Source of the DNA: Gammaproteobacteria bacterium
GTDB lineage: Bacteria > Pseudomonadota > Gammaproteobacteria > Burkholderiales > Rhodocyclaceae
DNA length: 64,000 bases
Direction: 5' to 3'
Assembly: GCA_018824085.1 (NCBI GenBank)
Contig: JAHJHI010000033.1
Coordinates: 50,812 to 114,811 of the forward strand
Below, piece by piece: positions 8,215 through 17,128 of this stretch. Each line of letters begins with the position of its first letter. Within the stretch, counting starts at the first letter, position 1. Below the pieces are notes generated by a model. The model saw only the letters and a program-made list of their open reading frames with translations. It was not told the origin of the DNA and searched no databases. A program made the position numbers and the translations under genes.

Positions 8215-9222
8215 ATGACAAGCCAAACCACTTCAGCAGTGAGCGGCCGCATGATGGGCGTGGCCGAAGCGACCGCACTGATCCGCAGCGGTGGCTACTT
8301 CAGCGTCGCGGCAGACGAGGCGCTGCTGCGGCAGTTGCCGCGCGGTCACTGGATCGGCGGCACCATCCCGTATTTCATGGGGCAGGACGGCGGCGTCACC
8401 ACGCGGGACCAGCTCTACGTTGCACAGCTTCCGGTCAGCGGCGGCATTCCCGTACTCCGCTTCTATGACCAGATCAGCCTCGAGCGCATCTGCGCCGACG
8501 CACCCGACAACGGTTATTCCATCGTCGTCATTCCGGCCTTCTCCGCCGTGCATTCGCTGTTCGCGCGCAATGCGCCGAACTACGAAGACATGTACATCAA
8601 GCCGCTGGCAGGCTGGGTGTCCGGCATCCACCTGTCCGACCTCGGCAAGGCCAGTCCGCTGGTGGTCAATGGCGAAACGCTGGAATTCGACGCGGAGCAG
8701 GCGCTCGTGATGCACGTGCCGCTCGCCGACGAACAATATGCGCGCATCGACATCATCAACCTGTTCACCCAGGGCGACGGGGACCGCATCCGCTTTCCGG
8801 CCAAGGGTTTCTCGGCCACCGAGTGCATGATCAACGGTCAACCGGGAAATTTCGCGCAATACGTGAATTCGCGCGCGATGGACACCCGCCTGCCGCTGGT
8901 GGCCGACTACAGCGGCGCGCTGATCAACGTCAGCATCAAGTCCGTCGATACGACGAAGGGCGTCGTGGATTTCTACGCGCCGGTATTCGACGACGTCGAA
9001 TACCGTTTCGCCGCACCGGTGCCCGACTACGTGAGCGCCTTCGACGCGGCACTGCCGGCGAGCACCGGCCCGGTCGGCTTCAGCTGCAACTGCGTGCTCA
9101 ACTACCTGTACAGCGAACTGGAAGGCAAGCGCGTGCCGTCCATGCTGGGGCCGATGACATTCGGCGAGGTGGCCTATCAGCTGCTCAACCAGACGCTGGT
9201 CTATCTCACCATTGAAGGCTGA
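8215..9222 (+). CDS. Conserved hypothetical cytoplasmic protein (DUF6976-like)
   Basis: A 335-residue protein without signal peptide or membrane segment. It begins with a basic/polar leader and then reads as a mixed alpha/beta protein (GHWIGGTIPYFMGQDGG, YSIVVIPAFSAVHSLF). Near the C terminus, GFSCNCVLNYLYSELEGK and GPMTFGEVAYQLLNQTLVYL resemble the ligand-binding C-terminal part of FIST-type sensory proteins, though this is a weak resemblance. I believe it belongs to a family of unknown function (DUF6976) but cannot verify that. The start could also be Met13 or Met14. It follows the ISL3-like gene closely and precedes the NYN protein on the same strand, so a three-gene unit is possible. Confidence 0.75.
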   Translation: MTSQTTSAVSGRMMGVAEATALIRSGGYFSVAADEALLRQLPRGHWIGGTIPYFMGQDGGVTTRDQLYVAQLPVSGGIPVLRFYDQISLERICADAPDNGYSIVVIPAFSAVHSLFARNAPNYEDMYIKPLAGWVSGIHLSDLGKASPLVVNGETLEFDAEQALVMHVPLADEQYARIDIINLFTQGDGDRIRFPAKGFSATECMINGQPGNFAQYVNSRAMDTRLPLVADYSGALINVSIKSVDTTKGVVDFYAPVFDDVEYRFAAPVPDYVSAFDAALPASTGPVGFSCNCVLNYLYSELEGKRVPSMLGPMTFGEVAYQLLNQTLVYLTIEG

Positions 9223-9281
9223 ATGCAGCGCATTCGCCGACAGGCGTAGCATTCGGTTTTCGGTTCAGGTTCCCGCACCCC

Positions 9282-10322
9282 ATGAATGACACCAACAATC
9301 AGGCCCGCCGGCTCGCGCTGGTCATCGACGCGGACAACGCGCAACCTTCGCTGATCCAGCCCGTGCTGCTCGCTGCGGCATCGCGCGGCCGCGTGACCGT
9401 GCGCCGCATCTACGGCGACTGGACGTCACCCAACATGACGAGCTGGAAAGCGCATCTGCTCGACCACTCGATCCGCCCGATCCAGCAGTTCCGCATCGTC
9501 GGCGGCAAGAACGCAACCGACAGCGCGATGATCATCGACGCGATGGACCTGCTGCACTCCGGTCTGGTCGACGGCTTCTGCATCGTGTCGAGCGACTCGG
9601 ATTTCACGTCGCTGGCTCGCCGCATCCAGGAAAGCGGCCTGTTCGTCATGGGTGTCGGGCGGCGCACCACGCCCGTCGCGTTCCAGCGCGCGTGCGAGGA
9701 GTTCGTGTTCACCGACGACATGCGCGCCACGCCTGCGCCTGCGCAGAAGAAGAAACCCGCCGGCACCGCTGCAGCGGCGCCTGCCGCACGCCACGACGCA
9801 CCGCGCAGGCCGCGCAGCACGCAGCCGGACGCCCAGATCCTCGACCTGCTTGAACAAGGAATACGCTCGGCCGCCGACGAGGACAGCGGCTGGGCCGGAA
9901 TCGGCCGAGTCGGTCAGATCGTGCGCCAGTACGAACCGGGGTTCAGCCACAAGGACTACGGCCATTCCAGCCTGTCCGGCCTGCTGGAAAGCCAGCCGGC
10001 GATATTCCGGCTGCGCAAGGGCGACAACGGCCAAGTGCAGGTCCAGCTGATCGAAAAGCCCGCAGAGCGCCTGCCTGAAGAAGCGGCGGAGCTCGCGCCG
10101 CCGGCGCCGGCAAAAACCCGTCGGCCACGCCAGCCCCGCAAGGCCGCGTCGACCGCTGCGGCAGCAGAGATTGCGGCCGCACCGGCAGCGGCAGCGGCGC
10201 CTGACAGCCCGCCGGCTATCGCAGCCGACAGCGGCGCCGCCGAAGCCAAGGCCCGGCCCCGTCGCAGCCGTAGCCGCAAGGCCGCCACCGCGACCGATCC
10301 GCAAGGCAGCCAGCCGGACTGA
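9282..10322 (+). CDS. NYN-domain (PIN-like) protein with LOTUS/OST-HTH domain
   Basis: A 346-residue putative RNA-acting protein. Residues about 8-150 form a NYN domain: LALVIDADNAQP and FCIVSSDSDFTSLARRIQESG carry the acidic residues expected for a PIN-like nuclease centre. Residues about 184-258 (ILDLLEQGI to GQVQVQLIEK) look like a LOTUS/OST-HTH domain, which binds RNA in related proteins. The C-terminal 80 residues are low-complexity Ala/Pro with basic patches (KTRRPRQPRK, RPRRSRSRK), suited to nucleic-acid contact. NYN-LOTUS proteins are widespread in bacteria, and their substrates are mostly unknown. The gene ends in a hairpin shared with the convergent gene. Confidence 0.85.
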   Translation: MNDTNNQARRLALVIDADNAQPSLIQPVLLAAASRGRVTVRRIYGDWTSPNMTSWKAHLLDHSIRPIQQFRIVGGKNATDSAMIIDAMDLLHSGLVDGFCIVSSDSDFTSLARRIQESGLFVMGVGRRTTPVAFQRACEEFVFTDDMRATPAPAQKKKPAGTAAAAPAARHDAPRRPRSTQPDAQILDLLEQGIRSAADEDSGWAGIGRVGQIVRQYEPGFSHKDYGHSSLSGLLESQPAIFRLRKGDNGQVQVQLIEKPAERLPEEAAELAPPAPAKTRRPRQPRKAASTAAAAEIAAAPAAAAAPDSPPAIAADSGAAEAKARPRRSRSRKAATATDPQGSQPD

Positions 10323-10338
10323 ACCCGCTCAGTCCGGC
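10313..10338. terminator. Hairpin embracing both stop codons of a convergent pair
   Basis: GCCGGACTGA, loop ACCCGC, TCAGTCCGGC makes a perfect 10-bp stem. The TGA of the NYN gene and the stop codon of the minus-strand gene sit opposite each other inside the stem. No T-tract follows on either strand. Confidence 0.45.
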
Positions 10339-12374
10339 ACGGCGGTCTCCTGCGCCGCAGCCTCGGGCGGCGGATCCTTCGGCGGCCAGAAGAAGTCGCG
10401 CGGCCGGATCAGGAAGCGCTTCGCCAACTTGACCGACAGCCCGCGCGTGTCTTCCGGCTTGATGCCGCGCGAACTCAGCGCCACCTTCATCGCCAGGCTG
10501 AAGCTGACCAGCAGATTGGTCATGCCGATCAGGATGACGCCAGCGACACTGAACGCGATCACCGACCAGGGCACGTTGAAGTCGAGTGCCTGCAGCCCGT
10601 AGGCCAGATTGGCCGACGAGAACGCGACGTGGCGGATGTCCAGCGGCAGCCCCAGCAATGCGCCGATGATGGGCGTACAGCCGAGCATGCAGCCGAACAG
10701 GAAATTCCCCATCAGCGCACCGAGATTGTGTTCGACGTAGTCGGCGAGGCGCGACAGGCGATACTCGCCAAGCATCCTGCGCAGCCACTTCACACGCTCC
10801 AGGCGCTCGGGCACCCGCAGGTATAGAGACTGGTTGTCGTAGTAGCCGGAAATCAGCCCGCTGAGGAAGAGGAACACGCCTGCGATGGCGGCGTGCAGCA
10901 GCGCGAGGCTGTGCCACGGGCTCAGGTCGTGCAGCAGGAGGGCGCCCTTGACCGGATCCACCGGATGCCAGTCCAGAAACACGGCCGCCGTCATCGCGAT
11001 GGCCAGCGAAGTGACGAAGCCGATCACGACATTTCCCGCAATCGATATCCACTGCGTGCGGCTGACCTGCGTCGCGAGATCGACCAGCACGTTCAGGCGC
11101 GCGTCGCGGTTCTGCTTGCCGTCGAGCGCTGCAGCAAGCGTGGCCGCCGTCATCGCCGGCTGCTTGGTTGCAATGGTCAGGTGCAGCAGGTGAATGATGA
11201 CAAAGCCCAGCCCGTAGTTGAGGCTGTGGGCCAGCGCCTCCCAGATCGCCGGCATATGCACCTTGGACGTCAGTACCTTGATCAGCGCCATCGCACCGAT
11301 GATGAAACCGGCCCCCGCGGCGGCGCGGAACATCTGCACGAATTCGCTGCGTGACCCGGTCACGTAGTGCTCGCCCGACTTGCTCGCCTGCTCGGTCACA
11401 CGGCGCGCCAGCAGCTGTGTCGTGCCTGCGAACAGATCACGCAGGCTGTGCCGGCGGTTCTCCTGACGCACCAGCAGCAGGAAAAAGTCGATCGCCCGCT
11501 GGCGCACGCCAGCGCGATCATCCGGTTCATCCGGCAGCACCAGCGTACGCAGCAACCGCAGGCGCGCGACGATCTGCTCGATGCGTGCGAGCAGGAACAC
11601 CAGGTTCACGCCCACACCGGCTTCGCGCGATTTGCGCCGGATGGTATCGACGTAGTCGCTGCACTGTTCGAGCAGCACCTCCAGATGGCCGTCGTGCGGC
11701 TGCGGCTCTTCCGCCCGGGTCTGGCGGGCGATGAATTCGCGTATCTCGTCGCTCTGCGCGAGAAACGGCGACTCATGCCGCGCCAGCGCGGGCATGTAAC
11801 GCAGCAGCGCCGGCTCCATGCCGAGTGCGGCGAGCCGGTGCGAGGCCATGCGCATCGCCTCGAACAGTTCCAGCCAGCACTGCCGGCGCGCCGGCGCGAA
11901 CGCCTCGCCTTCGATATCCAGCAGATCGAGCAGCGTGCCCCAGTCTTCGCGCGGAATCGCAGCCATCCAGAAGCCGTCTCCCGCCACGTCGAACACCTCG
12001 CTGAACAGGTCGCGCAGGAAGTCGTCATCAACCGCCGGGGGCAGCATGCGTTCGAGCAGGCGGGTCGACAGGCCGCTGAAAAATCCCTGCGTCGCCAGCA
12101 CCCCGGATTCCGAGTACAGCGTGCGGTGCATGCGTTTGGTGAGTACCGCCTTCAGGTGCAGCGCCAGCGCCGAAGCGAGTTCCGGGTTGGCACCCAGCAG
12201 GCGCAGCAATATGCGGAAGCGGGATTCGGCGGCTTCGACGCCTTCGCGCCCGTGCGGACGGATGAGCGCAATGATGCCGGCCAGCACGTCGCCAGAAGCG
12301 TCGTCCGGCCGGTCGGCAATGCGCGCCAGCAGGGTCTGCAGTTCGGCAGATTGGGAGATTCTGGGTGAAGTCAT
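10329..12374 (-). CDS. Gcr-like 'site-specific recombinase' family membrane protein (function unproven)
   Basis: This 681-residue protein belongs to the family long annotated as site-specific recombinase (Gcr of Neisseria; Pfam SpecificRecomb). The N-terminal half is helical and soluble ([40 protein letters not shown]). The C-terminal half contains several hydrophobic segments ([89 protein letters not shown]). I see no tyrosine- or serine-recombinase catalytic pattern, and a polytopic membrane protein is an unlikely recombinase, so the family name should be doubted. The ATG at 12374 is preferred over a GTG two codons upstream; neither has a clear Shine-Dalgarno sequence. Confidence 0.8.
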   Translation of the reverse strand: MTSPRISQSAELQTLLARIADRPDDASGDVLAGIIALIRPHGREGVEAAESRFRILLRLLGANPELASALALHLKAVLTKRMHRTLYSESGVLATQGFFSGLSTRLLERMLPPAVDDDFLRDLFSEVFDVAGDGFWMAAIPREDWGTLLDLLDIEGEAFAPARRQCWLELFEAMRMASHRLAALGMEPALLRYMPALARHESPFLAQSDEIREFIARQTRAEEPQPHDGHLEVLLEQCSDYVDTIRRKSREAGVGVNLVFLLARIEQIVARLRLLRTLVLPDEPDDRAGVRQRAIDFFLLLVRQENRRHSLRDLFAGTTQLLARRVTEQASKSGEHYVTGSRSEFVQMFRAAAGAGFIIGAMALIKVLTSKVHMPAIWEALAHSLNYGLGFVIIHLLHLTIATKQPAMTAATLAAALDGKQNRDARLNVLVDLATQVSRTQWISIAGNVVIGFVTSLAIAMTAAVFLDWHPVDPVKGALLLHDLSPWHSLALLHAAIAGVFLFLSGLISGYYDNQSLYLRVPERLERVKWLRRMLGEYRLSRLADYVEHNLGALMGNFLFGCMLGCTPIIGALLGLPLDIRHVAFSSANLAYGLQALDFNVPWSVIAFSVAGVILIGMTNLLVSFSLAMKVALSSRGIKPEDTRGLSVKLAKRFLIRPRDFFWPPKDPPPEAAAQETAVPD

Positions 12375-12424
12375 GGGCACACGATGCTGAATTGTCAGGG
12401 AAGGCGCGCCACCTCCGCGGCACG

Positions 12425-13132
12425 TCAGGCCGGCTGTGGCATGCGCGCAGCGGCCGCCAGACGGCCGTCAATCAGTTCTATCCTCCGGTCGCAACGCGCG
12501 GCCAGACGGGGGTCATGCGTCACGATCAGGCAGGCGCTGCCACGCTCGCGATTGAATTCGCGCAACAGCGCAAAAATATCATCCGCCGTCTGTGTGTCCA
12601 GATTTCCGGTCGGCTCATCCGCCAGAATGAGCCGCGGCGACAGCGACAGCGCGCGCGCGATCGCCACCCTCTGCTGCTGGCCGCCGGACAGCTGCGACGC
12701 CTTCTTGTATTCGTGACCGGTGAGCCCGACCCGTTTCAGCAGGTCGTTTGCAACGGATTCCGCCTCCGCGGTCGCCACGCCATGCATGATGATGGACGGC
12801 ATCATCACGTTCTCCAGCGCGGTGAATGCAGGCAGCAAGTGGTGGAACTGGAACACAAAGCCTATCGTGCGTCCACGCAGCACGGTCAGCGCCTGCTCGT
12901 CGAGCCCGGTCGTCGACTGCCCCGCGATGGCCAGCTCGCCCGACGTCGGCGCTTCGAGCAGGCCGACGAGGTTGAGCAAGGTACTCTTGCCGGAACCGCT
13001 CGGGCCGATCAGCGCACAGAACTCGCCTTCGGCCAGATCGAGGTCGAGACCGTGCAGCACTTCGGTTTCGACCGGTGTGCCGACGCCGTAGGATTTGCGC
13101 AGGCCACGCAGGGAAATGATGGCAGCCGTCAT
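12425..13132 (-). CDS. ABC transporter ATPase of a MacB/LolD-type exporter
   Basis: A 235-residue ATP-binding protein with Walker [10 protein letters not shown], signature [16 protein letters not shown], Walker [13 protein letters not shown] and switch His in [11 protein letters not shown]. The sequence is of the MacB/LolD/FtsE subgroup, which couples ATP hydrolysis to mechanotransmission across the periplasm rather than to direct transport through the membrane. Its ATG overlaps the stop of the upstream permease gene (ATGA), indicating translational coupling. It is the last gene of a three-gene unit with an HlyD-type adaptor and a permease, so it most likely drives a tripartite efflux or secretion pump. 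The substrate is unknown. Confidence 0.9.
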   Translation of the reverse strand: MTAAIISLRGLRKSYGVGTPVETEVLHGLDLDLAEGEFCALIGPSGSGKSTLLNLVGLLEAPTSGELAIAGQSTTGLDEQALTVLRGRTIGFVFQFHHLLPAFTALENVMMPSIIMHGVATAEAESVANDLLKRVGLTGHEYKKASQLSGGQQQRVAIARALSLSPRLILADEPTGNLDTQTADDIFALLREFNRERGSACLIVTHDPRLAARCDRRIELIDGRLAAAARMPQPA

Positions 13133-14352
13133 GCGCGGATCGCCTGCACCGGATCCATCTTGGCCGCGCGACGTGCCGGAATGAGCGCCGCAACCAGGCC
13201 GACCAGCAGCGCGATGCCGGCCGCCGACAGCGCGATCGCCGGGTCCAGTTCCGGCTGGAAGATGGGCGCGCCGTCGCCGGAACGGTAGATCGTCGAAAAG
13301 AAGTTCAGCAGCCCCCAGGCCAGTGCCACGCCAGACAGCGCACCGACGAAGCCGACCAGCGCTCCCTGCAGCAGGAAGACACCCATGATGCGGTTCGAAC
13401 TGGTGCCCATTGCGCGCAGGATGCCGATCTCCTTCTGCTTCTGCACGACGCTCACCACCAGCACGCTGGAGATGCCAAGTGCGACGATGACGATGACGAA
13501 GCTGCGGATCAGGTTGTTCGATACTGACTGGTTGCGCAGCGCCGCGAGCAGCTGCGAATTGGTCGTCATCCAGCTCTCGACCGTCAGGCCGCTGGCCGCC
13601 TGCAGGCGCTCCGCCACCTCCTTCGCGTCGAAGATGTCGGCCACCGTGACGTCGATGTTGGACACGCCGCCCGGCAGGTCGAGCAGCGACTGCGCGAGCT
13701 TCATCGTCGTGAATACCCAGCGCCGGTTCAGGTCCTTGTTGCCGATGTCGAACAGCCCGGTGATGTGCAGCAACTCGTCGCGCCCGCCGGCCGCGCGCAG
13801 GAACAGCTTGTCGCCCACGCCCACCCCGAGGTCCTTTGCCAGTTCGATGCCGATGATTGCGCCGGTCCCCTCCACCTGGAAGGCGCCGCGCGTCATGTAG
13901 GTGTCCATCTTGACGATGCGCCGGTAGCGATCGGGGTCGACGCCGACCAGCGCCACCGACTTGCTGGCGCGCCCGCGCACCGCGAACGCCGGACCGCTGA
14001 CCACCGGCGACACGGCCACCACGCGCGGCTGCGACTCGGCCAGCCGCACCACGGCCTCCCACTGGTCGACCGAACGCAGCCGCTGCGCACGCGGCTCGAT
14101 GATGGTCGCGAATTGCGGGTCAGTGCGGGCACGCTGGTTCGCCTCTTCGAGCGGCCGCACGACGACATGCGCCTGGCTGCCCAGCACGCGGTCGATGATG
14201 GTCGCCTGAAGCTGGGAAATGAGTTGTGACAGGAACACGATGACCGCCACGCCGCCGGTGACGCCGAGCAGGATGAGCGCCGTCTGCATGCGCCCCTCGC
14301 GCAGGAAGCGCAGCGCGATCAGGAACTCGAACGGCAGGCGCGGGCGGGCCAT
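13129..14352 (-). CDS. FtsX/MacB-type ABC permease
   Basis: A 407-residue inner-membrane protein with the four-helix FtsX topology: one helix near residues 22-44 ([20 protein letters not shown]), a large periplasmic domain (about 50-275) and three C-terminal helices ([60 protein letters not shown]). It ends in the typical [15 protein letters not shown]. It starts three bases after the HlyD gene ends and overlaps the ATPase gene by four bases. The separate permease and ATPase with an HlyD partner recall DevBCA or a split MacAB system. Confidence 0.9.
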   Translation of the reverse strand: MARPRLPFEFLIALRFLREGRMQTALILLGVTGGVAVIVFLSQLISQLQATIIDRVLGSQAHVVVRPLEEANQRARTDPQFATIIEPRAQRLRSVDQWEAVVRLAESQPRVVAVSPVVSGPAFAVRGRASKSVALVGVDPDRYRRIVKMDTYMTRGAFQVEGTGAIIGIELAKDLGVGVGDKLFLRAAGGRDELLHITGLFDIGNKDLNRRWVFTTMKLAQSLLDLPGGVSNIDVTVADIFDAKEVAERLQAASGLTVESWMTTNSQLLAALRNQSVSNNLIRSFVIVIVALGISSVLVVSVVQKQKEIGILRAMGTSSNRIMGVFLLQGALVGFVGALSGVALAWGLLNFFSTIYRSGDGAPIFQPELDPAIALSAAGIALLVGLVAALIPARRAAKMDPVQAIRA

Positions 14353-14355
14353 CGT

Positions 14356-15582
14356 TCAGCGCCCGAAACCGGCCAGCGCACCGGCACGGCCGCGCGCCGG
14401 CTTGATGCGTATCGCATCGCCCTCCAGCGCTCCGCCTGCCGGCATGATGACGGAATCGCCCTCGGCCAGCCCTTCGGTGATCTCCAGCAGCCCTACGCCA
14501 TGCAAGCCGGTCTTCACGGCAACGCGCTCGGCCCGTCCGTCGCGTGCAACCAGCACCCACGGCGCCGCGGTATCCACGTCGCGTACCGCTTCGAGCGGCA
14601 GCGTGAGGGCGCGCTGCCGCTGACCTATCAGCACCTCGACCGACACCGTCATGTCCGGGCGCAGGAACCCCGGCGGGTCGGGCACCCGCAGGCGCACCTC
14701 GACGGTACCGCGCTCGGCGTCGATGGCCGGCGCGATGTAATACACCTGCGCCGCGAACGGCTGGCCGGGGAAGGCGTCGGCCACCGCCTGCGCACCGGCG
14801 TCCACCCGCAGATAGCGCAGGTTCTTCTCGTCCAGCGTCGCATAGATGCGCGTCTCGCCGGTCTCCGCAAGCGTCAGCAGTGCTCGCCCGGCCTGCGCGA
14901 CGTCGCCCGGCTCGGCACCTCGTCCGAGCACGACGGCATCGACCGGCGCGCGCAAGGTGAGCAGGTCGCGCCGCGCCTGCGCGGAAGCCAGCGCCGCCTG
15001 CGACTGCGCCAGCCGCGCCTGCACGCTCAGGCGCCCCGCTCCGCTCGGCCGGCTGGCGTCGAGCTGCGCTTGCGCCGCGCGCAGCGACGCGCGCGCATTC
15101 TCAAGCTGGCGGGCCGCTTCATCGAGCTTCGACGGCGAGAAGAACTGCTGCGCCACGAGCTGGCGGGCACGCTCGTACTCCGCGTCGGCCACCCGCAGAT
15201 TGGCCTGCGCCTGGCGCACCGACTGTTCGGCCACGGGCAGCGTGACCGCGTCCAGCTGCAGCACGCCCGCGCGCGCTTCCTGCATCTGTGTGCGCGCCTG
15301 TTCGACGGCGGCGTCCGCGTCGCTGGCGCGCAGCCGCACGAGCACGTCGCCCGCCTTCACTTGCGCGCCCTCGCGCACCGCCACGGCGTCGACGATGGCG
15401 GTCAGCTGCGAGCCGAGTTCGATGCGTGACGGTGTCGCGATTCGGCCGGTCGCCACGACGCTCTGCGTGAGCGGCCCGGACGTCACTGCGACGACGTCGA
15501 CCGCAATGCCGCGCGGCCAGAAAAACCAGGCCGCAAGGAGGGCAAGCGCCAGCAGCAGCGCGATCAGGTAACGGGATTTCAT
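14356..15582 (-). CDS. HlyD/MacA-type periplasmic adaptor
   Basis: A 408-residue membrane fusion protein. An N-terminal signal anchor (residues about 5-22, LIALLLALALLAAWFFW) is followed by a beta-barrel/lipoyl half (GSQLTAIVDAVAVREGAQVK), an alpha-hairpin rich in Ala/Gln/Arg (residues about 75-200), the second lipoyl half (LRAPVDAVVLGRGAEPGDV) and a membrane-proximal beta domain. Such adaptors connect an inner-membrane pump to an outer-membrane channel of the TolC type, which is not encoded here. It is the first gene of the exporter unit. Confidence 0.9.
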   Translation of the reverse strand: MKSRYLIALLLALALLAAWFFWPRGIAVDVVAVTSGPLTQSVVATGRIATPSRIELGSQLTAIVDAVAVREGAQVKAGDVLVRLRASDADAAVEQARTQMQEARAGVLQLDAVTLPVAEQSVRQAQANLRVADAEYERARQLVAQQFFSPSKLDEAARQLENARASLRAAQAQLDASRPSGAGRLSVQARLAQSQAALASAQARRDLLTLRAPVDAVVLGRGAEPGDVAQAGRALLTLAETGETRIYATLDEKNLRYLRVDAGAQAVADAFPGQPFAAQVYYIAPAIDAERGTVEVRLRVPDPPGFLRPDMTVSVEVLIGQRQRALTLPLEAVRDVDTAAPWVLVARDGRAERVAVKTGLHGVGLLEITEGLAEGDSVIMPAGGALEGDAIRIKPARGRAGALAGFGR

Positions 15583-15647
15583 CGGACGGAATAAGGGGCC
15601 GGGGAAGTGGATCGGAAACCGGGAGAATTCATCGGGCCGCGCCGGGC

Positions 15648-16151
15648 TCAGTGTCCGGCCGGCAGAAGCGCATCGATCAGCGCCTCCAGCGCCGCGTGGT
15701 CGGGCGTACCGATGATGCGTTTGACGATGCGGCCCTGTCCGTCGATCAGGTAACTGGTCGGCGTCGCTCGCACCCCGCCGAAGGCGTGCGCGAGCGCACC
15801 GACCGGATCGAAGCCTACGCGAAACGGCAGGGCCTCGCGACGCGCGTACGCCTGCACCTGGTCCGGCGCGTCATACGACATTGCCACTGCCACCACGTCG
15901 AAGCCGCGATCGTGATAGCGGCGGTAGGTCTGCGTCAGTGCCGGCATGCCGCGCAGGCACGGACCGCACGAGGTCGACCAGAAATTCACGAGCCGCACGC
16001 GCCCCTTCGGCTGCGCGAAATCAATGCTTCCGCCATCCAGCATCGCCGCCGGCATGGCCGGCGCCTGCTCCGGATGGCCCTTTCCACGCAGCATGAAAAC
16101 GATCGCCAGAAGCGCGACCAGTACTAACGGTGTCATCCAATTGCGGGACAT
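15648..16151 (-). CDS. TlpA/ResA-like membrane-anchored thioredoxin
   Basis: A 167-residue protein with an N-terminal hydrophobic anchor (residues 7-21) and a periplasmic thioredoxin fold. The active site is C62-G-P-C65 in NFWSTSCGPCLRGMP. The cis-proline motif is ATPTSYLIDGQGRIV. Proteins of this type reduce disulfides in the periplasm, often for cytochrome c maturation, but no ccm gene is nearby. The ATG at 16151 is inferred from the position of the anchor; the frame remains open upstream without similarity. It diverges from the DUF4197 gene across 34 bases. Confidence 0.85.
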   Translation of the reverse strand: MSRNWMTPLVLVALLAIVFMLRGKGHPEQAPAMPAAMLDGGSIDFAQPKGRVRLVNFWSTSCGPCLRGMPALTQTYRRYHDRGFDVVAVAMSYDAPDQVQAYARREALPFRVGFDPVGALAHAFGGVRATPTSYLIDGQGRIVKRIIGTPDHAALEALIDALLPAGH

Positions 16152-16185
16152 AATCGTTCTTCGCCAAAACACACGGAGTTGGACC

Positions 16186-16869
16186 ATGCGCGCGATTGTC
16201 GGTTTTGTAGCCTGTCTTGTCATGTGTACCCAGGTGTGGGCGCTGTCTCTGTCCGACTTCAGCAATGCCGATGCCAGCGGCGGCCTGAAGGAAGCCCTGA
16301 CCCAGGGCGCGTCGAAAGCCGTCGATCTGCTCGGCACGAAAGACGGATTCCTCAAGAACTCCAAGGTGAAGATCCCGATGCCCGACGGCCTACGTCAGGC
16401 GGAAAAGCTGATGCGTACCTTCGGCATGAAAAAGCAGGCGGACGAACTCGTCACCGCGATGAACCGCGCCGCCGAGGCCGCCGTGCCGGAAGCAAAGGAA
16501 CTGCTGATCGGCGCGGTGAAAAGCATGAGCGTCGACGACGCGAAGAATATCCTGACCGGCGGCGATACCGCCGGCACCGAATATTTCAAGGGCAAGACGT
16601 CGGCGCAACTGAAAGAGCGCTTCCTTCCCATCGTGCAAAAGGCCATGGAAAAGGTGGGGCTCGCCAGGACCTACGAGAAGTTCGCGTCCAAGGGCGCGCG
16701 TTACGGTGTCATCAGCAAGGAAGACGCCGACCTTGACAACTACGTGACCCAGAAGGCCCTCGACGGCCTGTTCACGATGGTCGCGGAAGAAGAGAAGGCA
16801 ATCCGCAAGGATCCGGTCGGCGCCGCCGGCAGCATGGCGAAGAAGATTTTCGGCGCACTCGGCAAGTAG
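16186..16869 (+). CDS. DUF4197-family secreted protein
   Basis: A 227-residue protein with a clear signal peptide (cleavage around residue 19, after VWA). The rest is helical and matches the DUF4197 family (LSLSDFSNADASGGLKEAL, KIPMPDGLRQAEKLMRTFGM, YVTQKALDGLFTMVAEEE, AAGSMAKKIFGALGK). Family function is unknown; a periplasmic location is likely. GGAG lies seven bases before the ATG. The next small gene starts six bases after its stop and is probably cotranscribed. Confidence 0.88.
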   Translation: MRAIVGFVACLVMCTQVWALSLSDFSNADASGGLKEALTQGASKAVDLLGTKDGFLKNSKVKIPMPDGLRQAEKLMRTFGMKKQADELVTAMNRAAEAAVPEAKELLIGAVKSMSVDDAKNILTGGDTAGTEYFKGKTSAQLKERFLPIVQKAMEKVGLARTYEKFASKGARYGVISKEDADLDNYVTQKALDGLFTMVAEEEKAIRKDPVGAAGSMAKKIFGALGK

Positions 16870-16874
16870 GCACG

Positions 16875-17096
16875 ATGCCAGTCGACCCCGCCCTCATCGT
16901 CCGGCGCAAGCACGCGGAAGACGTCGCCGGCCTGATTGCCGCCAAGGGCTACGATCCGGCACGCGCTGCGGCGGAACTGGGCGTGTCGGTGGCGCAGATC
17001 GAACGCATCCTGCGCGGCGACGTCGCGCACGTCCCGACACAACACCTCAAGGACATGCGCAGCAAACTGTGCGGCAACGCGCTGTGCGGCTGCTGA
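16875..17096 (+). CDS. Small protein with a helix-turn-helix-like segment
   Basis: A 73-residue protein that I do not recognise. The middle reads RAAAELGVSVAQIERILRGD, which looks like a helix-turn-helix, and the tail carries three cysteines (KLCGNALCGC), possibly metal-binding. It sits six bases after the DUF4197 gene and ends in a strong hairpin shared with tex. The tight spacing and the plausible fold support a real gene, but there is no homology that I can name. Confidence 0.6.
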   Translation: MPVDPALIVRRKHAEDVAGLIAAKGYDPARAAAELGVSVAQIERILRGDVAHVPTQHLKDMRSKLCGNALCGC

Positions 17097-17128
17097 CGCA
17101 GCGCGCCCGACGGGCGTGCTGCGTCAGC
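17092..17128. terminator. Long hairpin embracing the stop codons of a convergent pair
   Basis: The core TGACGCAGC (17094-17102) and GCTGCGTCA (17118-17126) are exact complements. An inner CGCCC/GGGCG and flanking bases extend this to roughly 17 paired bases with one G-T pair. The TGA of the small gene and the stop codon of tex form the ends of the core. No T-tract is present. Confidence 0.5.

Noticed and set aside
12425..14062. 545-residue fused protein ending in the LolD-like ATPase
   Set aside because: The frame is open upstream of 13132 only because it runs antiphase through the permease gene. The ATGA overlap at 13129-13132 and the conserved N-terminus fix the true start.
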